A program made the position numbers and the translations under genes. This document shows, piece after piece, positions 8,240 through 16,852 of a DNA stretch of 64,000 nt. Origin of the DNA: Aureimonas frigidaquae (GTDB lineage Bacteria; Pseudomonadota; Alphaproteobacteria; Rhizobiales; Rhizobiaceae). Numbering within the stretch: the stretch's first letter is position 1; each line of letters opens with the position of its first letter. The stretch spans positions 1 to 64,000 of the forward strand of contig NZ_BBWR01000012.1 in the NCBI RefSeq assembly GCF_001463905.1, given 5' to 3'. The notes beneath the pieces were generated by a model. The model had not been told where the DNA came from. It did not search any database and worked only from the letters and a program-made list of their open reading frames with translations.

Positions 8240-9388
8240 ATGACATCCATCCCTCTCGACTATGAAACGATGCGGCTCATCTGGTGGGCGCTGCTCGGCA
8301 TCCTGCTCATCGGCTTCGCCATTGCCGGCGGCTACGACCTCGGCGTCGGAGCGCTCCTGCCCTTCGTCGCCCGCACGGATGCCGAACGTCGGATCCTTCT
8401 CAACCTGATCGGCCCGACCTGGGAAGGAAACCAGGTCTGGCTGGTGCTCGGCGGCGGCGCCATATTCGCGGCCTGGCCGATGCTCTACGCCGTCTCCTTC
8501 AGCGGCTTCTACCTTGCCATGATCACCGTCCTCCTGGCGCTCATCCTGCGCCCGGTCGGCTTCAAGTTCCGGGGCAAGATGCCCGGCGCGCGCTGGCGGC
8601 AAAGCTGGGACTGGGCGCTCTTCATCGGCGGTTTCGTGCCGGCGCTGATCTTCGGCGTGGCCGTGGGCAACGTGATAACCGGCGTCCCCTTCGGGCTCGA
8701 TGCGGCATTGCGCCCGCGCTATACGGGCAGCTTCTTCGGGCTGCTGCAGCCCTTCGCGCTCCTGTGCGGCCTCGTCAGCGTCTCCATGCTCGTCATGCAT
8801 GCGGGCGGCATCATCGCCGCGCGCACGCAAGGTCCCGTGGCGCGCCGCGCCGCTCTTTATGGCCGCATGGCCGCGGTGGCGACCATCGTGCTCTTCGCCC
8901 TCGGTGGCGTGTGGGTGGCCTACGGCATTTCCGGCTACAGCCTGACCAGCGCCGTCATGGCCGCACTTCCCTCCAACCCGCTTGCCAAGACGGTCGCGGT
9001 GCAGGACGGCGCCTGGCTCGCCAATTACGCCGCCCATCCCTGGATGCTGGCCGCCCCGGCGCTGGGTTTTGCCGGCGCGGTGCTCGGCCTGTTGCTGATC
9101 GGCAGCCGGCAGACGGTCCTCACCATCCTCGCCTCCAGCCTGTCGATCTTCGGCATCATCGCGACGGTCGGCCTGTCGATCTTTCCGTTCCTGCTGCCGT
9201 CTTCGCTCGATCCGGCCATGAGCCTGACCGTCTGGGACGCTTCGTCCAGCCATCTCACGCTCTTCATCATGCTGGCCGCGACCATCGTCTTCCTGCCGCT
9301 GGTGCTCGTCTACACCGCCTGGGTCTACCGCGTGATGCGCGGACCCGTCACGGCGGACTCGATCGCCCGCAACCCCAACGCCTACTGA
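8240..9388 (+). CDS. cydB: Cytochrome bd ubiquinol oxidase subunit II
   Basis: A 382-residue polytopic membrane protein, the structural partner of CydA. It starts with the family hallmark [28 protein letters not shown] and keeps [33 protein letters not shown] and the C-terminal [10 protein letters not shown] segment. About eight transmembrane helices are evident. It follows cydA after 27 bp and precedes cydX after 13 bp, so all three subunits come from one transcript downstream of the FNR box. Confidence 0.97.
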   Translation: MTSIPLDYETMRLIWWALLGILLIGFAIAGGYDLGVGALLPFVARTDAERRILLNLIGPTWEGNQVWLVLGGGAIFAAWPMLYAVSFSGFYLAMITVLLALILRPVGFKFRGKMPGARWRQSWDWALFIGGFVPALIFGVAVGNVITGVPFGLDAALRPRYTGSFFGLLQPFALLCGLVSVSMLVMHAGGIIAARTQGPVARRAALYGRMAAVATIVLFALGGVWVAYGISGYSLTSAVMAALPSNPLAKTVAVQDGAWLANYAAHPWMLAAPALGFAGAVLGLLLIGSRQTVLTILASSLSIFGIIATVGLSIFPFLLPSSLDPAMSLTVWDASSSHLTLFIMLAATIVFLPLVLVYTAWVYRVMRGPVTADSIARNPNAY

Positions 9389-9401
9389 GGACGGACCGAA
9401 C

Positions 9402-9557
9402 ATGTGGTATTTTTCGTGGATCCTGGGCGTCGGCCTTGCCTGCGCCTTCGCCATCCTGAACGCGATGTGGTTCGAGATGCGGGAGGACCGGGCCGCCTCC
9501 GCCCTTCCGCAGCCCACCGTCGAACCGGGCGGGCGTGGCACAGGGCGTCCCGCGTGA
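9402..9557 (+). CDS. cydX: Cytochrome bd small subunit CydX
   Basis: A 51-residue protein that is easily missed. It begins MWYFSWILGVGLACAFAILNAMW, a single transmembrane helix with the CydX signature (W near the start, G-x-G-x-A face, ending NAMW-E), then a hydrophilic tail (MREDRAASALPQ). CydX is the third subunit that stabilises the hemes of cytochrome bd. It sits 13 bp after cydB, the usual position. Its TGA stop (9555-9557) overlaps the GTG start of hemN (9554-9556) in a GTGA junction, so the heme enzyme is probably translated by re-initiation. Confidence 0.93.
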   Translation: MWYFSWILGVGLACAFAILNAMWFEMREDRAASALPQPTVEPGGRGTGRPA

Positions 9558-10885
9558 GCCCGGATCCGGCCGCCCGTTACGCCGGCCAGTCCGTGCCGCG
9601 CTATACCTCCTACCCCACGGCAGCCGATTTCAGCGCCGCCGTGGGGCCGGCCGAGTACCGCAGCTGGCTGTCGGCCCTGCCGCTGGGCGAGGCCGTCTCG
9701 ATTTACCTCCACGTGCCCTATTGCCGGCAGCTCTGCCACTATTGCGGATGCCACGCCAAGGTGGCGCGGCGTGACCACGTGATCGAGACCTACCGCCGGC
9801 ACCTCGTCGCGGAAATCGGGCTGGTGGCCGACGCCCTGCCCGGCCGCATCCCGGCGGCGCGCATCGCCTGGGGCGGCGGCACGCCGTCCATCCTGGGCCC
9901 GGAAGGGTTGGCCGATGTCCACGCTGCCCTGGCGCAGGCCTTCGATTTCGGCGCGCTGGTCGAGCACGCGATCGAGCTCGACCCACGCCAGGTGACGCCG
10001 CTCCTTTGCGACGGGCTGGCCCGCATGGGCGTGAACCGGGCGAGCCTCGGCGTGCAGGATACGCACCCCGCCGTGCAGGAAGCGATCGGCCGGCTCCAGC
10101 CCATGGAGACGGTTGCGACGGCGGTGTCCATGCTGCGGGGCGTCGGCATTTCCCGGATCAACATGGACCTGATCTACGGCCTGCCCGGCCAGAGCGTCGA
10201 AAGCCTCGACGCCACGTGCCAGGCGGTCGCCGCGCTGTCGCCCGACCGCATTGCCTGCTACGGCTACGCGCATCTGCCGGAACGCCGCGCCAATCAGCGC
10301 CTGATCGATGCGGCCCGTCTGCCGGGCCCGGCGGAACGCCTGAAGCTGCACGATACGGTATCGGCCCGGCTCGCCCATTTCGGCTACGTACCCATCGGGA
10401 TCGATCATTTCGCACGCTTCTGCGACCCCTTGGCCAAGGCCGCCCGCTCCGGCCGGCTGCATCGCAATTTCCAGGGCTATACGGATGACGATCGGCCGAC
10501 GCTGATCGGATTGGGCGCCTCGGCCATCTCGCAGCTTCCCGGCGGCTTCGCCCAATCCGAGCCGGAGATCGGCGCCTATGGACGCAGCATTGCCGGCGGC
10601 ACGCTCGCAACCCGGCGCGGCCATGCGCTCGGCCTGGACGACCGGCGCCGCGCCGCCATCATCGAGGCACTCATGTGCAATTTCCGGGCGGATCTCGGCA
10701 GCCTGGCAAGCGGCTTCGCGGACGAGATGGCGCTGCTGCGCCCCTTCGTCCTGGACGGGCTGGTGGAGATTGCGGACGGGGTCATTGCCGTCACCAGGGC
10801 GGGCCGGCCCTTCGTGCGGCTCGTCTCGGCCGTCTTCGACCGCTTCCGGCTCGAAGCCACGCGCCGCTTCAGCGGCGCGGTGTAG
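9554..10885 (+). CDS. hemN: Oxygen-independent coproporphyrinogen III dehydrogenase
   Basis: A 443-residue radical-SAM enzyme that converts coproporphyrinogen III to protoporphyrinogen IX without O2. The motif YCRQLCHYCGC (Cys57, Cys61, Cys64 binding the 4Fe-4S cluster, plus Cys66) is the true HemN pattern rather than that of HemW. Also visible are WGGGTPS, the N-terminal PRYTSYPTA segment that anchors the second SAM, the GVQD motif and the C-terminal HemN domain. The GTG start at 9554 is chosen because the conserved PRYTSYP region follows it by about 15 residues and it overlaps the cydX stop. Co-transcription with cytochrome bd links heme supply to the oxidase. Its 3' end overlaps the convergent gene at 10869 by 17 bp. 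Confidence 0.95.
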   Translation: MSPDPAARYAGQSVPRYTSYPTAADFSAAVGPAEYRSWLSALPLGEAVSIYLHVPYCRQLCHYCGCHAKVARRDHVIETYRRHLVAEIGLVADALPGRIPAARIAWGGGTPSILGPEGLADVHAALAQAFDFGALVEHAIELDPRQVTPLLCDGLARMGVNRASLGVQDTHPAVQEAIGRLQPMETVATAVSMLRGVGISRINMDLIYGLPGQSVESLDATCQAVAALSPDRIACYGYAHLPERRANQRLIDAARLPGPAERLKLHDTVSARLAHFGYVPIGIDHFARFCDPLAKAARSGRLHRNFQGYTDDDRPTLIGLGASAISQLPGGFAQSEPEIGAYGRSIAGGTLATRRGHALGLDDRRRAAIIEALMCNFRADLGSLASGFADEMALLRPFVLDGLVEIADGVIAVTRAGRPFVRLVSAVFDRFRLEATRRFSGAV

Positions 10886-11519
10886 CCAGGCAGGAACGCG
10901 GATCCTCGGCCGCGCCGGCATTCTGCCGCAGGGCGGCGCCGAAGACATGGACGCTGAGGCAAAGCAGAACCGCATAGCCCAGCGTCTCGAACGTCTCCTC
11001 CAGGAAGACGCCGAGCTCCGGCATGGGCAGATGCGGGACCGACGCTTCGGCGGCAGCGCCCAGAAGCACGAGCACGGCGGCGACGACGAAGGGCCAGCCG
11101 CGCAGCTTGACGGCATAGGACCAGAATTCGGGCAGAAGCCGCAGGCGCAAGGCAAGATAGGGCAGGAGCAGCGCCAGGATGGCGATGGTTTCGTGCAGCC
11201 GGAACGCATCGGTGTTCAGATAGGCCGTCACCGGGCCACGGACCGGAAGCTCCAGCTCGCGCAGGAAGAAGACGATCCCCAGGAGCACCAATCCAAAGCT
11301 CGCCAGCCGCCCCGCGCCCCGTTGCCAGATGGTCGCGCCGATGAAGAACACGACCGTCGCGCCCAGGATGATCTCCTGCCCGCGCTCCAGCGGCCCTTCC
11401 TCGATCGAGGACGGCCCGAAGCCGATCGTCGCGGCGATGGCGAGAGCCAGAAGGACGATACCCGTCAGGACGATGGCGAGGCGCCCGGCAAACTGGCGGC
11501 CGACATGGAACGTATTCAT
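10869..11519 (-). CDS. Uncharacterised polytopic membrane protein (216 aa)
   Basis: I do not recognise a named family. The 216-residue product has about six hydrophobic helices (for example IVLTGIVLLALAIAATIGF, IILGATVVFFIGATIW, FGLVLLGIVFFL, LALLLPYLALRL, FVVAAVLVLLGAA, TLGYAVLLCLSVHVF), so it is an inner-membrane protein. The loop FRLHETIAILAL and the acidic LGVFLEETFETL before the last helix are the most distinctive hydrophilic parts. The ATG from 11519 is preceded by AAGGG at good spacing. It converges on hemN with a 17-bp overlap of coding sequence and is divergent from the DUF305 gene. Confidence 0.72.
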   Translation of the reverse strand: MNTFHVGRQFAGRLAIVLTGIVLLALAIAATIGFGPSSIEEGPLERGQEIILGATVVFFIGATIWQRGAGRLASFGLVLLGIVFFLRELELPVRGPVTAYLNTDAFRLHETIAILALLLPYLALRLRLLPEFWSYAVKLRGWPFVVAAVLVLLGAAAEASVPHLPMPELGVFLEETFETLGYAVLLCLSVHVFGAALRQNAGAAEDPRSCLATPRR

Positions 11520-11646
11520 AAGACACCCTTAAGATGGGATGTTCTGAACCCATCACCGCAAGTGGCGCAAGTTGTTTTTTTAGGAGCGTATACTGAACCG
11601 AAGGTTACCGGCGCCCCGGCCTCCTCGCAGGCCATGCTCCGCTCTC

Positions 11647-11670
11647 TTGACCTTACCATCATGGCAAGGT
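11647..11670 (+). promoter_or_regulatory. MerR-family (CueR/HmrR-like) copper operator with -35 box
   Basis: ACCTT (11650-11654) and AAGGT (11666-11670) flank CCATCATGG, giving a nearly perfect 21-bp dyad that overlaps a TTGACC -35 hexamer at 11647-11652. This is the arrangement of copper-responsive CueR/HmrR promoters, where the operator fills an over-long spacer. The expected -10, 19-20 bp after the -35, is weak (around 11672). The downstream gene is a DUF305 protein of the copper-binding type, which fits. No merR-family gene is present in the window. Confidence 0.65.
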
Positions 11671-11725
11671 GCAGCTCGGGGCCTGCGTCCGATCTGACGG
11701 ACCGAACTTTCAGGAGAGATGATTC

Positions 11726-12148
11726 ATGTCCCGCAAAGCCTTTTTCGCCCTTCTCGTCCTCGGTGCCCTGGCTGGCCCCGGCGCGGCTCAGACCGCGGAG
11801 CAGAACCATGCCGGCCACGGCGCCATGGCCGATAGCGAGGTGGCAGCGCCAGGGGCCGGGGTCGGGGACGAGGCCGGAGCCGACTATGCGGCGGCCATGG
11901 AGCGGATGCATGGGCCGATGATGGAGGGGATCGCCAATCCCGACCCCGATGTCGCCTTCGTCCTCGGGATGATCCCGCATCATCAGGGCGCCATCGACAT
12001 GGCACAGATCGTCCTCAAGCACGGCAAGGATCCGTTCACCCGCCATCTCGCGCAGGAGGTGATCACCGCGCAGGAACAGGAGATCGGCCAGATGCGCGAC
12101 TGGCTTGCCGCACGCGGGATCACGGTGCCCGACGCTGCCGCCCAGTAA
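11726..12148 (+). CDS. Exported DUF305 protein, probable copper-binding (CopM-like)
   Basis: A 140-residue protein with a Sec signal peptide (MSRKAFFALLVLGALAGPGAAQ) and a DUF305 domain over about residues 50-135. The core motifs are MERMHGPMMEG and the diagnostic MIPHHQGAIDMAQ, with a Met/His-rich N-terminal stretch (NHAGHGAM). In studied members (CopM) these His and Met residues bind Cu(I)/Cu(II) in the periplasm. The ATG follows AGGAGA at about 9 bases. The CueR-like dyad upstream supports copper-induced expression. The exact metal and role are inferred from the family. Confidence 0.85.
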   Translation: MSRKAFFALLVLGALAGPGAAQTAEQNHAGHGAMADSEVAAPGAGVGDEAGADYAAAMERMHGPMMEGIANPDPDVAFVLGMIPHHQGAIDMAQIVLKHGKDPFTRHLAQEVITAQEQEIGQMRDWLAARGITVPDAAAQ

Positions 12149-12225
12149 GGCCGGGCCGATCGCCGCATGGAACAGAATGCCGCACACCGCGTTGCATGAT
12201 CCGACACAAACAGGAGAGTATCGCG

Positions 12226-12297
12226 GTGAATATCTTCTACATCATCGGCGTCATCGTCGTCGTCATTGCCATTCTCAGCTTCCTCGGTCTCGCCTGA
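12226..12297 (+). CDS. 23-residue hydrophobic membrane peptide
   Basis: A very short reading frame, GTG start, preceded by CAGGAGAG at good spacing. The product begins VNIFYIIGVIVVVIAIL and ends FLGLA, so it is a single short transmembrane helix with almost no soluble part. Similar Asn-Ile-x-Tyr-Ile-Ile-Gly peptides are, from memory, widely annotated in Rhizobiales without a function. A Rho-independent terminator follows at 12346-12370, consistent with a real short transcript. Whether it shares the copper-linked promoter of the DUF305 gene 77 bp upstream is unknown. Confidence 0.6.
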   Translation: MNIFYIIGVIVVVIAILSFLGLA

Positions 12298-12345
12298 TAC
12301 AGGATCGGGGGATGCCGGTGCACTCTGCGCCGGGATGATAGAGAA

Positions 12346-12374
12346 GGCTCCGGTCCATCAGGCCGGAGCCTTTC
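12346..12374 (+). terminator. Rho-independent terminator
   Basis: GGCTCCGG and CCGGAGCC form an 8-bp perfect stem around a 9-base loop, extended by flanking AGAA/TTTCT pairing and followed by TTTCTCGTTT. It ends the DUF305/peptide unit and may also stop the converging lacI-family gene. Confidence 0.75.
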
Positions 12375-12382
12375 TCGTTTGA

Positions 12383-13402
12383 TCAGGCGGTGGCGCCCGG
12401 AACGAGGGTGAAGCCCACCGCGACGCGCTGCGCCGGCCCCTGCGCAAAGACCAGCCGGGCGGCCATTTCGCCCACCTCGACGCGCGGGGTCAGCAGCGTC
12501 GTCAGCGGGAGCGGGGCCGAGCGGCCGATATCCAGCCCGTTGCACCCCATGATGCCGAGACGGCCCGGCACGGCGATTCCCTTTGCCATGCAATGAAAAA
12601 GTGCTCCGACGGCATAGTCATCGTTGGAGCAGAAGAAGGCGTCGATGGACGGGTGGCGTTCGATGAGCCGCCCGGCTGCCGCCCGGCCTGCCTCGGTCGA
12701 GGATTCGCCCTCCAGCTGTTCGATCGCCACGAAATCCAGCCCTTCCGCGCGCAGGACCGAACGGAACCCTTCGCAGCGCTTGCCGCTGCGCGTGTCGTTG
12801 GCAAAATCACGCCCGATAAAGGCGATGCGCCGGTACCCACGCGACAGAAGGTGACGGGCCGACTCGCGCCCTGCCTGCGCATGGGAAAAGCCGATGACGA
12901 TGTCGATCCCCTCCCCGTCCAGGTCGAGCAGTTCGGCAATGCGGATATGAGATGCCGCCAACATGCGCCGCGTGCCCGGCGTATGGTCGAGCCCGACGAC
13001 CATCAAGGCCGCAGGCCGCCAGGCGAGCATGGAGGCGATGAGCGCTTCCTCACGCTCTTTTGAATAATCCGTGACGGCGATCACCGCCTGGTGCCCGGTC
13101 TGGTCGAGCTGGCGCGTCACGCCCTGGAGGAGGTCCGGAAACACGACATTGTGTAGCGAAGGAATGACGATGCCGACAAGGTTCGATCCGGCCGAAGCCA
13201 GCCCTCCCGCGAGGCGGTTGGGCACGTAGCCGAGCTTCTGGATGGCGGCCATGACACGGTCGCGCGTCGGGGGCGAAACAGACCCCTTCTTGCGCACCAC
13301 GCGTGACACTGTACTGGCGCCGACGCCGGCCTCCAGGCTGACATCCTGCAACGTCACGGCGGCTGTTTCCAGCCCGCGCAACCCACGGTCCTTCCTGCTC
13401 AA
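12383..13402 (-). CDS. LacI-family transcriptional repressor
   Basis: A 339-residue regulator. The N-terminal helix-turn-helix TLQDVSLEAGVGASTVSRVV (about residues 17-37) and hinge LGYVPNRLAGGLAS are typical of LacI/GalR proteins; residues 70-339 form a periplasmic-binding-protein-like effector domain of the GntR-like subgroup. Start: no ATG lies near the HTH, so the TTG read from 13402 is chosen because GGGGAGGGG sits just upstream; a GTG at the T of TLQDV is possible. It is divergent from a dehydrogenase/SDR/sugar ABC operon. Two palindromes in the gap (13480-13493 and 13536-13547) are probable binding sites, one over its own promoter. The inducer is not known. Confidence 0.88.
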   Translation of the reverse strand: MSRKDRGLRGLETAAVTLQDVSLEAGVGASTVSRVVRKKGSVSPPTRDRVMAAIQKLGYVPNRLAGGLASAGSNLVGIVIPSLHNVVFPDLLQGVTRQLDQTGHQAVIAVTDYSKEREEALIASMLAWRPAALMVVGLDHTPGTRRMLAASHIRIAELLDLDGEGIDIVIGFSHAQAGRESARHLLSRGYRRIAFIGRDFANDTRSGKRCEGFRSVLRAEGLDFVAIEQLEGESSTEAGRAAAGRLIERHPSIDAFFCSNDDYAVGALFHCMAKGIAVPGRLGIMGCNGLDIGRSAPLPLTTLLTPRVEVGEMAARLVFAQGPAQRVAVGFTLVPGATA

Positions 13403-13479
13403 CGGCCCCTCCCCAGGAGCGGACGACGTGGCGTCCGAAGGCCGGCCTGATCGGCCGATCCTTATCATCATACTTTTTT

Positions 13480-13493
13480 TGGCAGCGCTGCCA
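13480..13493. promoter_or_regulatory. LacI-family operator 1
   Basis: TGGCAGCGCTGCCA is a perfect 14-bp palindrome with a central CG, the hallmark of LacI/GalR-family operators. It overlaps the -10 to -35 spacer expected for the divergent repressor gene, so it probably mediates autorepression. Confidence 0.7.
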
Positions 13494-13533
13494 GATGACG
13501 CTTGGCAGAGTGATCGCAATTCGCTAGGCCTAA

Positions 13534-13550
13534 TGCAAGCGCTGCCAAGG
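13534..13550. promoter_or_regulatory. LacI-family operator 2
   Basis: TGCAAGCGCTGCCAAGG shares GCGCTGCCA with operator 1 and is centred on the same AGCGCT core. The centre-to-centre distance is 54 bp, about five helical turns, a phasing suited to a looped or cooperatively bound repressor. A degenerate third half-site (TTGGCAG) lies at 13502-13508. Confidence 0.6.
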
Positions 13551-13810
13551 CGCATGTGCAAGAAGGCCGCAACAGGCGGCCCTGCAGGAGACACGGCCCG
13601 GTCGCAGGACCCGCAAAGCGGGCTTCGCCGGACCATGATGGGGGGAAACGATGTCAGTCCATGACCGTCGGCACGTTTGGCATATGCTGCGCTCGCAAGC
13701 CGCGCGGCGCCGTGCGAACGCAGCCCCCGCGGGCTGACCCCTCCCCAGACCACGCAAGATCGTAGCAGTGCCCCGGCGGCGGTGCCCCGGGCAAGGAGCG
13801 GATAGAAGCG

Positions 13811-14800
13811 ATGCATCTACTGATGATCGGCGCGGCAGGCATGGTCGGCCGCAAGATCCTGGACAAGATCGCGGCCGAGCCGGCCGTTCTCGGCCAGCCG
13901 GTCGAGCGGTTCACTCTGGTGGACGTGGTGGCCCCGACGGCCCCCGCATCCCTGGCCGCGACAGCGGCCTGCGAGGCGGCGGACCTGTCGGATGCCGGCG
14001 TGGCGGAACGGCTGATCGCCGGCCGGCCGGACCTGATCATCCATCTGGCAGCGGTCGTGTCGGGAGAGGCCGAGGCCGATTTCGACAAGGGCTACCGCGT
14101 CAACCTGGCCGGCACCCAGGCGCTGCTCGAGGCAATCCGCCAGGAGGGCCTGAAGGCGCCCTACCAGCCGCGCGTCGTCTATGCATCTTCCATCGCCGTC
14201 TATGGCGCGCCGTTCGAGGAAACGATCGCGGAGGATTTCGCGCTCTACCCCCTCACCAGCTACGGCACCCAGAAGGCCATCGGCGAACTGCTCCTGGCCG
14301 ATTATTCCCGCAAGGGGTTCCTGCAGGGGATCGGCATCCGCCTGCCGACCATCTGCATCCGTCCCGGCACGCCGAACAAGGCCGCGTCGGGCTTCTTCTC
14401 CAACATCCTGCGCGAGCCGCTGGTCGGCCAGGAGGCCGTGTTGCCGGTGGACGAGAGCGTCCGCCACTGGTTCGCCAGCCCGCGCTCTGCCGTCGGCTTC
14501 TTCATCCATGCCGCGACCATGGACCTGGCGCCCGTCGGACCGCGCATCAACCTGACCATGCCCGGCCTGTCGGCCACGGTGGGCGAGGAGATCGAAGCGC
14601 TGCGCCGCGTGGCGGGCGACAAGGCCGTCCGGCTGATCCGCCACGAGCCCGACGCCACCATCCAGCGTATCGTCGCGGGCTGGGCCACCAATTTCGAGGC
14701 GCGCCGCGCCCGCGAACTCGGCTTCACGGCCGAGACCGATTTCGACGCCATCATCCGCGCCCATATCGAGGATGAGCTCGGCGGCAAGGTCGCGGCATAG
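13811..14800 (+). CDS. NAD-dependent epimerase/dehydrogenase, DenD-like (D-erythronate dehydrogenase family)
   Basis: A 329-residue extended short-chain dehydrogenase. The N-terminal [20 protein letters not shown] contains the GxxGxxG NAD-binding loop, [25 protein letters not shown] follows near residue 80, and the catalytic YGTQKAIGE motif (Y-x3-K) is near residue 155. Overall pattern and length fit the DenD family, which oxidises D-erythronate; that exact substrate is not proved, since the partner kinases and isomerases of erythronate catabolism are absent. It is the first gene of an operon with an SDR and a CUT1 sugar ABC transporter, facing a LacI-type repressor, so it probably acts on a sugar acid or sugar imported by that system. 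Confidence 0.8.
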   Translation: MHLLMIGAAGMVGRKILDKIAAEPAVLGQPVERFTLVDVVAPTAPASLAATAACEAADLSDAGVAERLIAGRPDLIIHLAAVVSGEAEADFDKGYRVNLAGTQALLEAIRQEGLKAPYQPRVVYASSIAVYGAPFEETIAEDFALYPLTSYGTQKAIGELLLADYSRKGFLQGIGIRLPTICIRPGTPNKAASGFFSNILREPLVGQEAVLPVDESVRHWFASPRSAVGFFIHAATMDLAPVGPRINLTMPGLSATVGEEIEALRRVAGDKAVRLIRHEPDATIQRIVAGWATNFEARRARELGFTAETDFDAIIRAHIEDELGGKVAA

Positions 14801-14814
14801 GCGCAAGGCAGGGC

Positions 14815-15612
14815 ATGAGCGGGACAGAGATGGAGAGCGTATCGATGGCGCAGGAGCGCAGGGGCACGGGCAAGATCGCCATCGTCACCGGCGGGGGAAC
14901 CGGGGTCGGCAAGGCCATCGCGCGGGAACTGGCGCGCGACGGCTACGGCGTCGTGATCACCGGACGGCGCATCGACGTATTGGAAGCGGCCGCACAGGAA
15001 CTGTCGGACGTCGGCCAGGTGGCGGCGATCGCCGCAGACATCACCCGGCCCGATGCGGTCGCGGCGCTCTTTTCCAGCGTGGTCGAGCGCTTCGGACGGC
15101 TGGATCTCCTCGTCAACAATGCCGGGGTGAACGCCCCGTCCAAGATGATCGAGGACCTGACCTTCGAAGAGTGGAACACCGTGGTCGCCGCCAATCTGAC
15201 GGGCGCCTTCCTGTGCACACAGGCCGCGATCCGGCAGTTCAAGGCGCAGTCGCCCCAAGGCGGCCGCATCGTCAACAACGGCTCCATCTCGGCGACGACG
15301 CCGCGCCCCAACTCGGCGCCCTATGCGGCGACCAAGCATGCGATCACGGGGCTGACCAAGGCGACCTCGCTGGACGGCCGCAGCTTCGACATCGCCTGCG
15401 GCCAGATCGATATCGGCAATGCCGCCAGCGACATGACCCAATCCATGTCGAAGGGCGTCCTGCAGGCGGATGGCGGCTATGCGGCCGAGCCGACGATCGA
15501 CCCGCGCCTGGTCGGCGAAGCGGTCGTCTACATGGCCGGGCTGCCGCTGAGCGCCAATGTGCTGACCATGACCGTCATGGCCAACAGAATGCCCTTCGTC
15601 GGGCGCGGCTGA
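14815..15612 (+). CDS. Short-chain dehydrogenase/reductase
   Basis: A 265-residue classical SDR. It has the cofactor loop TGGGTGVG near residue 26, the NNAG motif near residue 103, and the catalytic YAATK near residue 164, with Ser in SISATTP ahead of it. The 15-residue N-terminal extension may not be translated, as in-frame ATGs at 14830 and 14845 are also possible. It lies 14 bp after the DenD-like gene and belongs to the same operon. A polyol or sugar-acid oxidoreductase role is inferred from context; the substrate is unknown. Confidence 0.85.
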   Translation: MSGTEMESVSMAQERRGTGKIAIVTGGGTGVGKAIARELARDGYGVVITGRRIDVLEAAAQELSDVGQVAAIAADITRPDAVAALFSSVVERFGRLDLLVNNAGVNAPSKMIEDLTFEEWNTVVAANLTGAFLCTQAAIRQFKAQSPQGGRIVNNGSISATTPRPNSAPYAATKHAITGLTKATSLDGRSFDIACGQIDIGNAASDMTQSMSKGVLQADGGYAAEPTIDPRLVGEAVVYMAGLPLSANVLTMTVMANRMPFVGRG

Positions 15613-15708
15613 GACGCTGCGCCCTTCGAGGGCGCCGCGGCAAGGGGAGCGAAGTTAAGCGGAGACGGGACGCGCCATGGCGCGCCGCCCGCGAGGGAGG
15701 AAACGTAA

Positions 15709-16776
<1,068 letters not shown>

Positions 16777-16852
16777 CGATACGGGGCACCGCGTCGCTTC
16801 GGGTGCGCGGGACCCTCTGGGAGGAAACCCGGAGACTGGGAGGAAACGAACC

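Larger units (their letters stand above)
13403..13810. other. Regulatory gap between lacI-family gene and sugar operon
   Basis: No gene is supported in these 408 bp. The half near the repressor contains a T-tract, a minus-strand TATGAT (13467-13472) that would serve as the repressor's -10, and two LacI-type palindromes listed separately. The half nearer the operon (13560-13800) is GC-rich leader with no clear hairpin or riboswitch; GCAAGGAGCG before 13811 gives the ribosome binding site of the first operon gene. Confidence 0.6.

Noticed and set aside
6536-11209. A 1557-codon open frame on the minus strand across cydA-hemN
   Set aside because: It is a GC-bias shadow. Its translation is rich in His, Arg, Asp and Gln with no recognisable domain, while cydA, cydB, cydX and hemN on the other strand are unmistakable.
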